This document shows, in pieces, positions 16,810-26,431 of a stretch of 64,000 nt of DNA. The notes beneath the pieces are model-generated. The model was given only the letters and a program-made list of their open reading frames with translations. It searched no databases and had not been told where the DNA came from. The DNA is from Oscillospiraceae bacterium (GTDB lineage Bacteria > Bacillota > Clostridia > Saccharofermentanales > Saccharofermentanaceae): assembly GCA_900176545.1 (NCBI GenBank), contig FWXP01000002.1:62001-126000 (forward strand), written 5' to 3'. Position numbers and translations under genes: made by a program. Positions within the stretch are counted from its first letter, which is position 1; each line of letters starts with the position of its first letter.

Positions 16810-17919
16810 ATGAATAAGTTTGCTTTAAGAGCAATTGCAGGAATAGCTTCTGTAGCGATGTTGGCACCTATGGTATCGGCATGCTCCAAAGGCGGTAAGC
16901 AGGAGCTCATCATCTATAACTGGGGTGAGTATATCGCAGAGGACACAATCGCCAAGTTTGAGGACGCTTATCCACAGTACAAGGTCATCTACAGGACATT
17001 CGAGACCAATGAGACCATGTACCCCAACCTTAATAACACATACGACGTCATCATACCTTCCGAATACATGGTATGCCGTCTAATAAACGAGGAGAGGATA
17101 CAGCCCATCGACTGGAGCCTTATCCCCAACGTTACTCAGTATATGGATCCCGTATTCAACGACCTTCAGTATTCTAATGACCAGGCGCTCTCCGATGAGG
17201 TCCTGGACTATGCCGTACCTTATATGTACTGCACGGTAGGTCTCGTATACGATGCCAATAAGATCACGCTTCCCGAGGGAACTACTGATCCTGCCGTTAT
17301 CTGGGATGTACTCTTCAGCGAAGACAATGCAGGTGAGATCGGCATGTACGATGCCATGAGAGAGTCCATCGGCGTTGCCTTGAACTACCTCGGTTATTCC
17401 ATCAACACAATGGATGAGAACGAGCTTCAGGAAGCGCTGGAACTTCTTATCTCCCAGAAGGAGAATATGTCTCCCGCGTACGGCGTAGATAACCTTAAGG
17501 ATAAGATGGCTTCAGGAGAATTGGATGCTTCCGTAGCCTGGTCCGGAGATCACATCGTAATGCTCGACCGTATAGAGGAGCTCGGCAAGACGGATATTGA
17601 CCTTCAGTTCGTCCTTCCCGAGGGATCCAACTGGTCAGTCGACATGATGTGTATCCCTTCAAATGCACAGAACTATCAGGGTGCTCATGACTTCATAAAC
17701 TTCATGTACGATCCCCAGATCGCTCTCGAGAACTGCGAGTATGTAGGTTATTCAACTCCTAATACTGCCGCTAAGGAGATGCTGGATCCCGAAGTTGCCA
17801 ACAATGTCTACTACTATCCTACTCCCGAGATCTTCGCGACCCTTGAGGTATATTACTCATCTTCCGATATCGAGGAGAGATACGCCGAGATCTGGAATAC
17901 GGTCAAGGCAAGCGCTTAA
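16810..17919 (+). CDS. potD: Spermidine/putrescine-binding lipoprotein
   Basis: About 369 residues. Signal peptide MNKFALRAIAGIASVAM and lipobox VSAC, then the periplasmic-binding fold starting LIIYNWGEYI, the typical start of mature PotD. ATG 16810 with AGGGAGGG upstream is chosen over the in-frame GTG at 16780, which overlaps the potC stop but would put ten charged residues before the signal peptide. The binding-site residues (Trp, Tyr and Asp such as YNWGEY, YGV, WSGD) are present. Substrate could be spermidine, putrescine or both. Confidence 0.93.
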   Translation: MNKFALRAIAGIASVAMLAPMVSACSKGGKQELIIYNWGEYIAEDTIAKFEDAYPQYKVIYRTFETNETMYPNLNNTYDVIIPSEYMVCRLINEERIQPIDWSLIPNVTQYMDPVFNDLQYSNDQALSDEVLDYAVPYMYCTVGLVYDANKITLPEGTTDPAVIWDVLFSEDNAGEIGMYDAMRESIGVALNYLGYSINTMDENELQEALELLISQKENMSPAYGVDNLKDKMASGELDASVAWSGDHIVMLDRIEELGKTDIDLQFVLPEGSNWSVDMMCIPSNAQNYQGAHDFINFMYDPQIALENCEYVGYSTPNTAAKEMLDPEVANNVYYYPTPEIFATLEVYYSSSDIEERYAEIWNTVKASA

Positions 17920-18017
17920 GTCGGTTCACTCCAATCCATTTTCGTAGACAGGAGGAGAACTATACTTCTTCGCTTGCGGTTTTCTGCTTGTTGAAAAATG
18001 TTCTGCACTTAAATATA

Positions 18018-18050
18018 ATACAAAAAAGGAGTTGAATTCCTTTTTTGTAT
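18018..18050. terminator. 13-bp inverted repeat before the AAA ATPase gene
   Basis: ATACAAAAAAGGA (18018-18030) and its exact complement (18038-18050) with a 7-nt loop. The A-run and T-run give it a bidirectional-terminator look for potD. Because it ends 19 bp before the next start codon it may instead be an operator of that gene. Confidence 0.5.
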
Positions 18051-18068
18051 AAACGGAGGGGCGACCGG

Positions 18069-19283
18069 ATGTATATAAGCAGAAGCCTGGAGTCAAGAGT
18101 TAAAGAGATGGCAGAACACTTCCCTGTTGTTCTGGTATGCGGAGCAAGACAAGTCGGGAAGACTACACTTCTGAAGAAAGTCGCAGATGACAACGGTGGT
18201 ATCCGATATGTTACCCTTGATCATCCCAGGATCAGGGAACTTGCTAAAACGGATCCTGAGCTCTTTCTGCAACAATATGCTCCTCCTGTTATTATCGATG
18301 AGATCCAGTACGCTCCGGAGCTGTTGCCGTACATAAAGATAAAGGTTGATGAGCAGAGGAAGAACGGACAGTTCTATCTGACCGGATCTCAGATGTTCAA
18401 CATGATGAATAATGTCAGTGAGTCCTTAGCCGGCAGAGTCGGTATTCTGTCTATGTATTCCATGTCGCGTTCTGAGATCGAGGGCAGAAGGAGTGTTCCT
18501 TTTAATCCTTCTACCGTAAAGGATCTGACATCGGATGATGTCATTTCCGACATCTTCGACAAGATACTGCGCGGAGGTATGCCGCAGATAATAAGTGATC
18601 CGGGATTATCTTATGAGGACTATTACGGATCATATATGCAGACATATATTGAAAGAGATATTCGTGATCTCATCAATATCAGGAATGAGGGGAAATTTAT
18701 CAGGTTTATTTCCTGTGTTGCGGCAAGAACGAGTCAGGAGGTCAATCTCGCGGATATAGCCAAGGACGTTGAGATAGATCGTAAAACTGCAGACAACTGG
18801 CTCTCGATCCTTGTAACATCGGGATTAGTGGTGTTATTGAATCCGTATTATGGCAATACTATTAAGCGGATCGTTAAAAGACCAAAGCTGTATTTTATGG
18901 ACACGGGTCTTGCCTGTTATCTGAGCATGTGGAATAACGCAAGAGCATTAGAGTTATCTGCGATGGCCGGAGCGATGTTCGAAAACTATGTTATTTCCGA
19001 AATATACAAGAGTTATGCAAACAGCGGCATCGAGACCAGGAGTAGACTGGCTTATTACAGAGATAATAACGGCAAGGAGATCGATCTGATGATAATCGAG
19101 AACGGTAAGCTGTATCCTGTTGAGATAAAGATGAATGCCGATCCCGGAAAGAATGCATTGAAGAACTTCTCGGTACTGGATTCCCTCAAAGAAGAGATTG
19201 CCGAGGGTGCGATCCTCTGTATGTCATCTTCGATAATACCATTGGATGCAAAGAACAGATTGGTTCCGATCAAAGCCATATGA
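18069..19283 (+). CDS. AAA ATPase with DUF4143 nuclease-like C-terminal domain
   Basis: About 404 residues. Walker A GARQVGKTTLL (Lys31), Walker B VIIDEIQ, then a sensor region TGSQM, a winged-helix-like middle, and a C-terminal domain ending in EIDLMI followed by PVEIKMN, a PD-(D/E)xK-like pattern. The family (ATP-binding DUF4143 proteins) is widespread in anaerobes, but its biological role is not established. ATG 18069 follows CGGAGGGG. A frame extending to TTG 18045 is less likely, as it would include the ribosome-binding site. It stands alone between the pot operon and proB. Such genes vary between strains. Confidence 0.85.
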   Translation: MYISRSLESRVKEMAEHFPVVLVCGARQVGKTTLLKKVADDNGGIRYVTLDHPRIRELAKTDPELFLQQYAPPVIIDEIQYAPELLPYIKIKVDEQRKNGQFYLTGSQMFNMMNNVSESLAGRVGILSMYSMSRSEIEGRRSVPFNPSTVKDLTSDDVISDIFDKILRGGMPQIISDPGLSYEDYYGSYMQTYIERDIRDLINIRNEGKFIRFISCVAARTSQEVNLADIAKDVEIDRKTADNWLSILVTSGLVVLLNPYYGNTIKRIVKRPKLYFMDTGLACYLSMWNNARALELSAMAGAMFENYVISEIYKSYANSGIETRSRLAYYRDNNGKEIDLMIIENGKLYPVEIKMNADPGKNALKNFSVLDSLKEEIAEGAILCMSSSIIPLDAKNRLVPIKAI

Positions 19284-19334
19284 CACCCCTTAACATGTTG
19301 AGCTACACGTTCAATATTTGTATTTTCAGCCTCA

Positions 19335-19348
19335 AGAGTATATACTCT
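19335..19348. promoter_or_regulatory. Palindrome upstream of proB
   Basis: AGAGTATATACTCT is a perfect 14-bp palindrome 33 bp before proB, next to a possible -10 TATAAC (19355-19360). It looks like a regulator site, but no regulator can be named. Confidence 0.35.
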
Positions 19349-19380
19349 ACAGGCTATAACAGGTCACAAGAGGAGATAAG

Positions 19381-20190
19381 ATGAGCGGATCAAGAATGGC
19401 GATCAACTTCGCCAGAAGGATTGTTGTCAAAGTTGGAACTTCTTCCATCACATATGCTAACGGCAGGATGAATCTCGGAAGTATCGATAAGCTCTGCCGT
19501 TCCATCGCAGACCTTTGCAACAGCGGTAAGGAGGTCATCCTTGTTACCTCGGGTGCCATCGGAGTCGGTGTAGGCTGCTTGAATCTCCAGGAACGACCTA
19601 CTGAGATGCGTGAGAAGCAGGCTATCGCTGCCGTAGGTCAGTGCGAGCTCATGAATGCTTATTCCAGGTCTTTTGCCGAGTACCAGTATGTATGCGGACA
19701 GATCCTCCTTACCAAGGACGATCTTACGGATAAGCTCACACGCTCCAATATCACGAATACTATCGAGGCGATGCTCGAGCGTCACCTTATTCCCGTAATA
19801 AATGAGAATGACTCCGTATCCACAACAGAGATCATGCACAACGGTACCTTCGGAGACAACGATACTCTCTCCGCAAGCGTAGCATGCCTTGTAAATGCGG
19901 ACCTTCTTATAATCCTGTCGGATATCGACGGCCTTTATGACGGTAACCCCAGAGAGGACGAGAACGCTAAGCGCATCTCCTACGTAGACGAGATCACGGA
20001 TGAGATGCTGGGCTTCTCCAAGGGAGCGGGCAGCAAGCTCGGTACCGGCGGCATGTATACAAAGGTCACGGCTATGCAGAAAGTAACCTCCCGCGGTATC
20101 AACGGTGTTATCGCTCAGAGCTCAGAACCTTTGGTCCTCGAGAAGATCCTGAATCAGGACGATATAGGTACATTTTTCGCAGCTCAGTAA
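19381..20190 (+). CDS. proB: Glutamate 5-kinase (short, no PUA domain)
   Basis: 269 residues of the amino-acid kinase fold: VVKVGTSSI at the N-terminus, VTSGAIGVG, INENDSV, FGDNDTLSA and GTGGMYTK. It makes glutamate 5-phosphate, the first step of proline synthesis. The C-terminal PUA domain of many ProB proteins (about 370 residues) is absent, a common form in Gram-positives. Its partner proA is not in the window, which is unusual since the two are normally adjacent. AAGAGGAG ribosome-binding site. Confidence 0.93.
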   Translation: MSGSRMAINFARRIVVKVGTSSITYANGRMNLGSIDKLCRSIADLCNSGKEVILVTSGAIGVGVGCLNLQERPTEMREKQAIAAVGQCELMNAYSRSFAEYQYVCGQILLTKDDLTDKLTRSNITNTIEAMLERHLIPVINENDSVSTTEIMHNGTFGDNDTLSASVACLVNADLLIILSDIDGLYDGNPREDENAKRISYVDEITDEMLGFSKGAGSKLGTGGMYTKVTAMQKVTSRGINGVIAQSSEPLVLEKILNQDDIGTFFAAQ

Positions 20191-20218
20191 AAATATATCG
20201 AAAAACGATAAAAACCTC

Positions 20219-20247
20219 TTGCATTTCGATAAACAGTGGAGTATTAT
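20219..20247 (+). promoter_or_regulatory. Promoter of the DUF2975/HTH pair with TCGATA repeats
   Basis: TTGCAT (20219-20224), 17-bp spacer, TATTAT (20242-20247). CGATA half-sites in both orientations at 20198-20210 and 20226-20231 flank and enter it, possible sites for the HTH protein encoded downstream. Confidence 0.55.
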
Positions 20248-20293
20248 GATGTCATAAGAGCATGCTTATTACTCTATGCAGGAGGTTTTTGAT

Positions 20294-20752
20294 ATGGAAA
20301 GCAAATATAACAACAAGATAATCAAGTGGTCCAAAGTAGCCACGATCTTCTTCATTCTTTTGGTAGTGTTCGCAGATGCGGTAGGCTGGACTTCTGCCAG
20401 GTACATCTGCAATGTATGGGCACGAAGAGACGACCAGCTGGCATATACGATATTTACCATCGTCTATTACGCCGTAACCGTACTGGCTTATGTAGTCCTT
20501 ATAAGTGTCTATAAGCTCCTGGCCAATATGAGCAAGGATGTCGTCTTCGATACCAAGAACACGAAGCTCATGTCCTACATCGTATTCTCCCTTATCGGCG
20601 CAGGCGTTGCATTTGCAGTATTGGGTCTCGTATGGGGCGAATCAGCATTCCTGGCACTTGTGGCATGGTTCATGGCACTTATCGTATTATCGGTAAAGGT
20701 CGTCTTCGACAAGGCTATCGTCATGAAGAACGATCTGGATCTTACTATCTGA
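20294..20752 (+). CDS. DUF2975-like four-helix membrane protein
   Basis: About 152 residues with four hydrophobic segments (about 10-30, 48-70, 92-115 and 120-140), short loops and no catalytic motif. The arrangement of a DUF2975 membrane protein followed by a small Cro/CI-like regulator is common in Firmicutes, and this pair is 15 bp apart. ATG 20294 has AGGAGG upstream. The earlier in-frame ATG at 20276 lies before that site and is not favoured. Function unknown. Confidence 0.75.
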   Translation: MESKYNNKIIKWSKVATIFFILLVVFADAVGWTSARYICNVWARRDDQLAYTIFTIVYYAVTVLAYVVLISVYKLLANMSKDVVFDTKNTKLMSYIVFSLIGAGVAFAVLGLVWGESAFLALVAWFMALIVLSVKVVFDKAIVMKNDLDLTI

Positions 20753-20767
20753 AAGGAGGAGAATGAT

Positions 20768-20974
20768 ATGGCTATTATAGTTAATCTCGATGTCATGATG
20801 GCAAAGCGTAAGATCTCCTCCGGAGACCTCGCAGAGAAGGTCGGCATCACACCCGCCAATCTCTCTATACTCAAGAACCAGAAAGCTAAGGCGGTCAGGT
20901 TCTCCACATTGAACGATATCTGTAAGGCGCTGGATTGCCAGCCCGGCGATATACTGGAATACCAAGAGGATTAA
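20768..20974 (+). CDS. Small XRE/YozG-like HTH regulator
   Basis: 68 residues, a single helix-turn-helix: MAKRKISSGDLAEKVGIT followed by PANLSILKN and a conserved CQPGDILEY end. This matches the YozG-type one-domain regulators found next to DUF2975 proteins. AAAGGAGGAG ribosome-binding site. Likely DNA targets are the TCGATA repeats upstream of the pair (inference). Confidence 0.85.
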   Translation: MAIIVNLDVMMAKRKISSGDLAEKVGITPANLSILKNQKAKAVRFSTLNDICKALDCQPGDILEYQED

Positions 20975-20979
20975 TTCAC

Positions 20980-22617
20980 ATGGACAACAAGATAACATTA
21001 AGGAGGGCGGGCCTCATGCTCGCCTATCCTTTGGCATACCTTTATCTGCTGCTGATATGGCGTTCACAGATGCCCTCATATGCATGGATCTTCCCTACGA
21101 TCTTCAGCGTACTCTTCATAGGTTGGAACGAGATCGTACTTCACGGAAGAAGGGATAAGACAGACAGAAGATCTTTCTTCTGGTATGCGGTAATGATACT
21201 TACTTCACTTACCTCCACCATCACGCCTTCCTTCGGACTGTCGATGTTCGCGATACACCTTTGTGCGATCTATTCAGTCCTTATATCGAACAATATCCTC
21301 GTGGAAGGAAAGACGGGATCTTATATCTGGCTCGATATCATCAGGGGATCCTTCGTCAAATCTTTCTCTAATGCCGGTGCGATAATAAGCGACGGCAAGG
21401 ATCTTCTGGGAAAGAAAGAGGGGGAAGAGAAGAAGAAGTTCTCATTCTCGTGGCTCATCCCGGTCCTTATACTATTCCCGTTCTTTATCGTGGCTATGTC
21501 GCTCCTGTCTAATATCAATGCCGACTTCGGAAGGCTCGTAAAGAACATCTTAAGAGCCTTGAATATATTCAGATACCTGGATGCAGTAGTCATCGCCAGA
21601 TGTGTCATAAGAGCTTTCTTTGCCTGCCCTGTATGCCTGTTCCTCTATGGTCTCGTATCAGGCTGCGCGGGAAGCGACGGAGAAGCTGAGCGTAAGGCGG
21701 GAGAGAAGTGCAGGGAGGCTGTCTCAAAGAGAAGGAATGTATCTTCCGTTGCGACAGGATCCATAACGGGACTTTTCTCATCCATGTATCTTCTCTTCTT
21801 CGTAGCGGAGTTCAGATATATATTCGGCGGCCTTATGGGTGTCCTTCCCGAAGGCTTCAATGTAGTCGATTATGCAAGGCGAGGCTTCTTCGAGCTCGTC
21901 GGCGTAATGGCTATCAACATGCTCGTATATGTGACCGTCAATGTCTTCGAGAGAAGAAGCGAAGGCAAGGGCAAGGTCTCCAAGATCCTTATGGTGGTCC
22001 TTATGGTGGAGAGCATACTCTTTGCGATCGTATCCTTAAGTAAGCTCCTTATGTACTTTAATACCTTCGGATATACACCCAAGAGGATGCTTGCCATGTG
22101 GGGTACGGTGATCCTGGCTGCAGCTGCCGCAGTAGTCATCATCTCCGTTATCAAGAAGAGAAACCATGTCAGGGCATGGATCATCTTCACGACTGCTTCG
22201 TATGTTCTCATGAGCATCATCTCCGGTATCCTGGTCGCAGTAGATTACCACGGAGCAGCAGGGCTTTCCGCCAGGGATGAGTTCATAATCTATATTGAGA
22301 ACGACGGCCCCAGGGATATATCTTCGCTGACTGTCACGGTAGATGATCAGATGATATTCTCCGAGTGCAACGCTGACGGTTCATACCTTATCCCTACGAA
22401 CGGAGGAAGGGAGTGCGTTGTCATCAAGGCATCAGACCTTCCCGATGGAAGTAATCTTAAGGATTCCGAGATCAGGATCGATTTCTATGCCGAGTACGAA
22501 GGTATGGGAGAAGAGCAGTTATGCGATCACTATACCTTCGTAGATCCCAGGGAAGAAGATGAACTGAGTGCTGATCTGACGCTTACCGGAGGTCCCGTAA
22601 GGATAGGCGGCCGATGA
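20980..22617 (+). CDS. DUF4173-like polytopic membrane protein
   Basis: About 545 residues, around ten membrane segments in the first 430, then an extracellular-looking domain of about 110 residues rich in Asp and Glu. The block YARRGFFELVGVMAIN resembles DUF4173 proteins (DUF4153-related), often found beside DUF2975/YozG pairs. ATG 20980 follows AGAGG and lies 5 bp after the HTH stop, so the three genes probably form one operon. Function unknown. Confidence 0.72.
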   Translation: MDNKITLRRAGLMLAYPLAYLYLLLIWRSQMPSYAWIFPTIFSVLFIGWNEIVLHGRRDKTDRRSFFWYAVMILTSLTSTITPSFGLSMFAIHLCAIYSVLISNNILVEGKTGSYIWLDIIRGSFVKSFSNAGAIISDGKDLLGKKEGEEKKKFSFSWLIPVLILFPFFIVAMSLLSNINADFGRLVKNILRALNIFRYLDAVVIARCVIRAFFACPVCLFLYGLVSGCAGSDGEAERKAGEKCREAVSKRRNVSSVATGSITGLFSSMYLLFFVAEFRYIFGGLMGVLPEGFNVVDYARRGFFELVGVMAINMLVYVTVNVFERRSEGKGKVSKILMVVLMVESILFAIVSLSKLLMYFNTFGYTPKRMLAMWGTVILAAAAAVVIISVIKKRNHVRAWIIFTTASYVLMSIISGILVAVDYHGAAGLSARDEFIIYIENDGPRDISSLTVTVDDQMIFSECNADGSYLIPTNGGRECVVIKASDLPDGSNLKDSEIRIDFYAEYEGMGEEQLCDHYTFVDPREEDELSADLTLTGGPVRIGGR

Positions 22618-22664
22618 TCCTCTCGCTTGTCAGTTTGTTGTAATCATATTGTAAAAGTGTAAAT

Positions 22665-22693
22665 TTGCACTTTTTGAAATGGTGTGCTACGAT
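22665..22693 (+). promoter_or_regulatory. Promoter giving a leaderless mRNA for the 1241-residue membrane protein
   Basis: TTGCAC (22665-22670), a 17-bp spacer and extended -10 TGC-TACGAT (22688-22693). Only 6 nt separate the -10 from ATG 22700, so the ATG is the predicted first transcribed base. No Shine-Dalgarno is seen. Confidence 0.6.
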
Positions 22694-22699
22694 GAGCTT

Positions 22700-25600
22700 A
22701 TGAAGAGTCTAGGTACGATATTACTCATATTCTTCCTTGTGTTCTATGGCTTCAGTTCTACGGTAGCCATGATCATCCTGCTGGTATTAAACAGCAGCAA
22801 GACTAGAAAGCTCAGACAATCTCAGAATACTATAGATGCATTAAGAAGGCAGATCGCGGAGATGAACCGGGCCTCTCAGGCCGGAAGATCCGCGCCTGCT
22901 GCGGCTCCGGCCCCAAAGCCTGTACAACAGCAGCCGGTTCAAAGACCGGCAGTTCAGCCTCAGGCGGCGGCACCAAGGCCCGCTCCTTCTGCTTCGCAGC
23001 CTGTCGCTGCCGTAACTTCAACTCCCGCACCCGCACCTGCTCCCAAGCCGGCGCCTAAGCCTCGCGAGAAGGTCAAGTTCAGCAGTATCAATATATCCTT
23101 TGCGGTAGGTGTCCTTCTTATCACCATAGTAGGTGCAGTATTCATCTCCTCATCCTGGGGATTCATGAACGATGCGGTAAGGGCAGGAGTTCTTATCGGT
23201 GTCGTAGCTCTGGTATTCTTCCTGTCGTATCTGTCAGGTAAGGTCTTAAAGCTCAGGCAGACGGGCTTTGCTTTCTATACCTTAGGTTCGCTGCTGCTGC
23301 CCGTAGTCACATGCGGTATCGGAGCCATGGAGCTCTTCGGCGAGTGGTTCTCTTTCGCAGGGGACGGTGCAGCCATAGTAGCTGCATGTGCGGCGCTCCT
23401 CTTTGGTGCGGCAGGTTATGCGGGAGTCAGGATCTATAAGTCCGGTGCTTACTACGGCATCATGTATCTGGGCTTTACATGGACGCTTCTTTTTGTAGCT
23501 GCTCAGTTCGCATATAAGTTCTACGACAGGGTAGGGTGCTGTTTCCTTGCGCTTTCCGCGGCATCTCTTGCGGCTACATTATTCTCCCGCGACAAGAGGA
23601 GCGAAGAGATAAAGTTCTTTAAGCTCTATTCCCGGGTGATCACATATGTATCCCTTGGTGCGATATTACTTGTCGTATGGAACTTCGAATATATCCCCGT
23701 AAGTATCGGTCTGGGTCTTATCATCGCGACTCTCCTTACGGGAACGAAGAAATGGATGGGATATGCCGCTTCTGCGGTCATGCTCATATTCTCGCTCTAT
23801 GCCACATCCTTTACGGAGTTCGAGTACAACGACAGGACATATCCTCTCATGGTATATGCAGCCTTTATCACGGCATTCTTCGTGCTCCTCAAAGTGATAA
23901 AGAGAAGCTCCGTCGTATCTGACCTTATCCTTACGGCGTCCCTTGTAGGAGGCATCTTCGCGGGATGGATAGAGTACAGGGCGGAGTTTGTAAGCTTCTA
24001 CTTCGTGACTATGGGAGTCATCCTCGTAACAACTCTCGTAGCCGGTTATTTGGCTTTCGCTAAGGGACAGAGACAGATCATAAGCTATATCTTCGCAGCA
24101 GTAGCATCCCTTACGGGCATGGCCCTCGTATACTGCGTCGGTACCGGCATCTTCTACGACAACAGCCTCGGCAGGGCTTTGGAAGAATTCTCCTACATGG
24201 TAGGAGGAAAGGTTCCTTCTCACCTGAACACGAACGTTCTTTATGCGGCTTCCGCCATGGCATATATCGTAGAGTTGATCCTCTACATCCTTTGTAACTA
24301 TATGCGCAGGAAGCATCCTTCCTTAAGGATCTGCTCCTATGCCTTCATGTTCGCTACATTCGTGAGCGCTTTCCCGACTCTCGGAGTCCACATGATGTTC
24401 CTGGCGATATGCACTTCCGCCATCGTGCGTTCCGTTCGTATGTCCATAACGGAGAAGGAGACGGCGACCAAGGTATCCCGAGTTCTCTCTGCTATAAGCC
24501 ACTATACGGCAATGGCATTTGCTGCATTCGTATTCGGGAAGCAAGGATCCGTTATATACATGCTGTGCCTCCTTATGGTATTTGCGAGCCTTTATATAAG
24601 GGTCGCCTTCGGAGGCTCTAAGTGGCAGCGCTTTATCTCACCTGCACTTGCTACGCTCATATCCGTATATGCGACCACATTTATCCATATCCCGGAGTCT
24701 TACGGCGACGATGTAGAGATCGCGGTATTCGGAATATGCCTTCTTGTCTTCTATATCTTCTCGGATCTTAGCAAGCTTCGAAATGCAGTCACTGACCTTT
24801 CCTACCCTGTGGTATTCTTATTCGCTTCCCTGATAGGGACCATAGATTACGATGCCGACAGAGTATCTCTTCTTACCATTGCCTTTATGGCGGTATCCGT
24901 GCTTCTTATGGCAGTATGTGCCTTCAGGAAGGAAAATGATCTTACGCTGAGAGTAACTGCTCTTATTGCAGGCGGCGTCATATCTTCGGAGCTTTATTAC
25001 TGCGTCGGTACTTTGTTCTTCGATAAGACCGGTGATATACCGAGGATATTTGCAGGAATACTCTCGCTTATCTCTTATATCGTATGCGCGATAGTGATAC
25101 CTAAGATTAAGGGAAAGACCATGGCCGCCTGGGCGTCCTATGCTTTCTATACATGCTCGATAATGGCGCTGACGGCTTCTCTTAATACGACGATACTATC
25201 CATTCGCGCGACAGCATCTGCTCTTCTTATAGTCGCAGCTTTTGCGGCAATATTCTCAAGGTATCTGGCAAAGCCTGCAAAGCATCCGGATATAAGGGCA
25301 TGTGCTGCTCTGGTATTGGGCCTTGGCGCGGTACTGCCTCTTATCTGTTCCGTATTTAAGGGAGATACGATGTATATTGCAGGTATCGTATTCTACCTGG
25401 TAGTCCTTGTCGTCTGCCTTATTCCTCACATAAAGGATCACGAAGTTACGGGTAGGTACATAGCAGCTGCTGACATCACATCGGCTGTCCTGGGCTCGAG
25501 TTTCATCCTGGGCTTAAATGCCGTAATTGACTATCCCTGGATAGGCGTTCTTATCGTCATCCTGATAGTGGCGCTTCTATACATCAAGAAGAATACTGTC

Positions 25601-26425
25601 GTGGCGATCATTCCTATCGTTATCGGGATCTACTTGACGGCGGAGACCGTATCTTCCTTCGACGGATATTATGTGATCTTATGCGCGATAGGAATACTTC
25701 TTATCGGCCTCGGACTTCTGCTTCACAAGAAGGCATTCAAGGCGCCTTTATACCTCGACTACTTAACGTATGTATCCGTAGTATTCCCGCTATTAGGAAA
25801 TTACGACGATATAAGGACCTTCGCGATCTTACTTACCATAGCACTTGTCCTGGTAAGCCACGCCATAAGATACCCTAAGGCTAAGGCGATACTCCTTAGT
25901 ATCTCCTCCTCCTTTATGTGTCTTGGCATACTGAGCCTTCAGTTCATAGAGGATCTTCCGGAGATAATAAAAGGTGAGGTCATAATGATCCTTATCCTGC
26001 TTGATGTATTCCTTATAAGGAACGTCATAAAGCCCGGCAAGGATTCCACCATGAGAGTCATCTGGATCGTCACCGTATCGATCTGTCTTGCGATAGAGGG
26101 ATTAAGTGCGGCTGCTACAGGCGAGATCCTGGATCTTCTTATAACGGGTATCGTGTCCGTAGCGATCTTCATCTATGCATTCATCGCTAAGGACAAGTCC
26201 TGGTTCCTCCTCTCAGTCATCGCGATAATCGCCATCGCCGTATATCTGTCCGCTACATTCTGGGCAAGCAAGGCTTGGCTCGTATATCTCCTGGTAGTAG
26301 GCGTGATCCTTATCTCCATGGCTGCCATCAATGAGTACGGCAAGCGCAAGGCAGAGCTTTCCGGAGAGCAGACCGAAGGCGGAGGAGCTGGAGTCAAGAG
26401 ATTCTTCGAAGAGTGGAAATGGTGA
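22700..26425 (+). CDS. Very large polytopic membrane protein (DUF2339/SCO7613-like layout)
   Basis: About 1241 residues. One N-terminal membrane segment (about 4-27), a short coiled coil (about 30-55), an Ala/Pro/Gln-rich linker (about 60-115), then dozens of consecutive hydrophobic segments to near the C-terminus, ending in a short charged tail. The plan, coiled coil plus linker plus more than 25 helices, matches the DUF2339 or SCO7613-type giant membrane proteins, whose function is unknown. No enzyme motif was found. ATG 22700 is preferred over ATG 22679, which lies inside the promoter. The mRNA seems leaderless. Confidence 0.75.
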   Translation: MKSLGTILLIFFLVFYGFSSTVAMIILLVLNSSKTRKLRQSQNTIDALRRQIAEMNRASQAGRSAPAAAPAPKPVQQQPVQRPAVQPQAAAPRPAPSASQPVAAVTSTPAPAPAPKPAPKPREKVKFSSINISFAVGVLLITIVGAVFISSSWGFMNDAVRAGVLIGVVALVFFLSYLSGKVLKLRQTGFAFYTLGSLLLPVVTCGIGAMELFGEWFSFAGDGAAIVAACAALLFGAAGYAGVRIYKSGAYYGIMYLGFTWTLLFVAAQFAYKFYDRVGCCFLALSAASLAATLFSRDKRSEEIKFFKLYSRVITYVSLGAILLVVWNFEYIPVSIGLGLIIATLLTGTKKWMGYAASAVMLIFSLYATSFTEFEYNDRTYPLMVYAAFITAFFVLLKVIKRSSVVSDLILTASLVGGIFAGWIEYRAEFVSFYFVTMGVILVTTLVAGYLAFAKGQRQIISYIFAAVASLTGMALVYCVGTGIFYDNSLGRALEEFSYMVGGKVPSHLNTNVLYAASAMAYIVELILYILCNYMRRKHPSLRICSYAFMFATFVSAFPTLGVHMMFLAICTSAIVRSVRMSITEKETATKVSRVLSAISHYTAMAFAAFVFGKQGSVIYMLCLLMVFASLYIRVAFGGSKWQRFISPALATLISVYATTFIHIPESYGDDVEIAVFGICLLVFYIFSDLSKLRNAVTDLSYPVVFLFASLIGTIDYDADRVSLLTIAFMAVSVLLMAVCAFRKENDLTLRVTALIAGGVISSELYYCVGTLFFDKTGDIPRIFAGILSLISYIVCAIVIPKIKGKTMAAWASYAFYTCSIMALTASLNTTILSIRATASALLIVAAFAAIFSRYLAKPAKHPDIRACAALVLGLGAVLPLICSVFKGDTMYIAGIVFYLVVLVVCLIPHIKDHEVTGRYIAAADITSAVLGSSFILGLNAVIDYPWIGVLIVILIVALLYIKKNTVVAIIPIVIGIYLTAETVSSFDGYYVILCAIGILLIGLGLLLHKKAFKAPLYLDYLTYVSVVFPLLGNYDDIRTFAILLTIALVLVSHAIRYPKAKAILLSISSSFMCLGILSLQFIEDLPEIIKGEVIMILILLDVFLIRNVIKPGKDSTMRVIWIVTVSICLAIEGLSAAATGEILDLLITGIVSVAIFIYAFIAKDKSWFLLSVIAIIAIAVYLSATFWASKAWLVYLLVVGVILISMAAINEYGKRKAELSGEQTEGGGAGVKRFFEEWKW

Positions 26426-26431
26426 TGTTAC

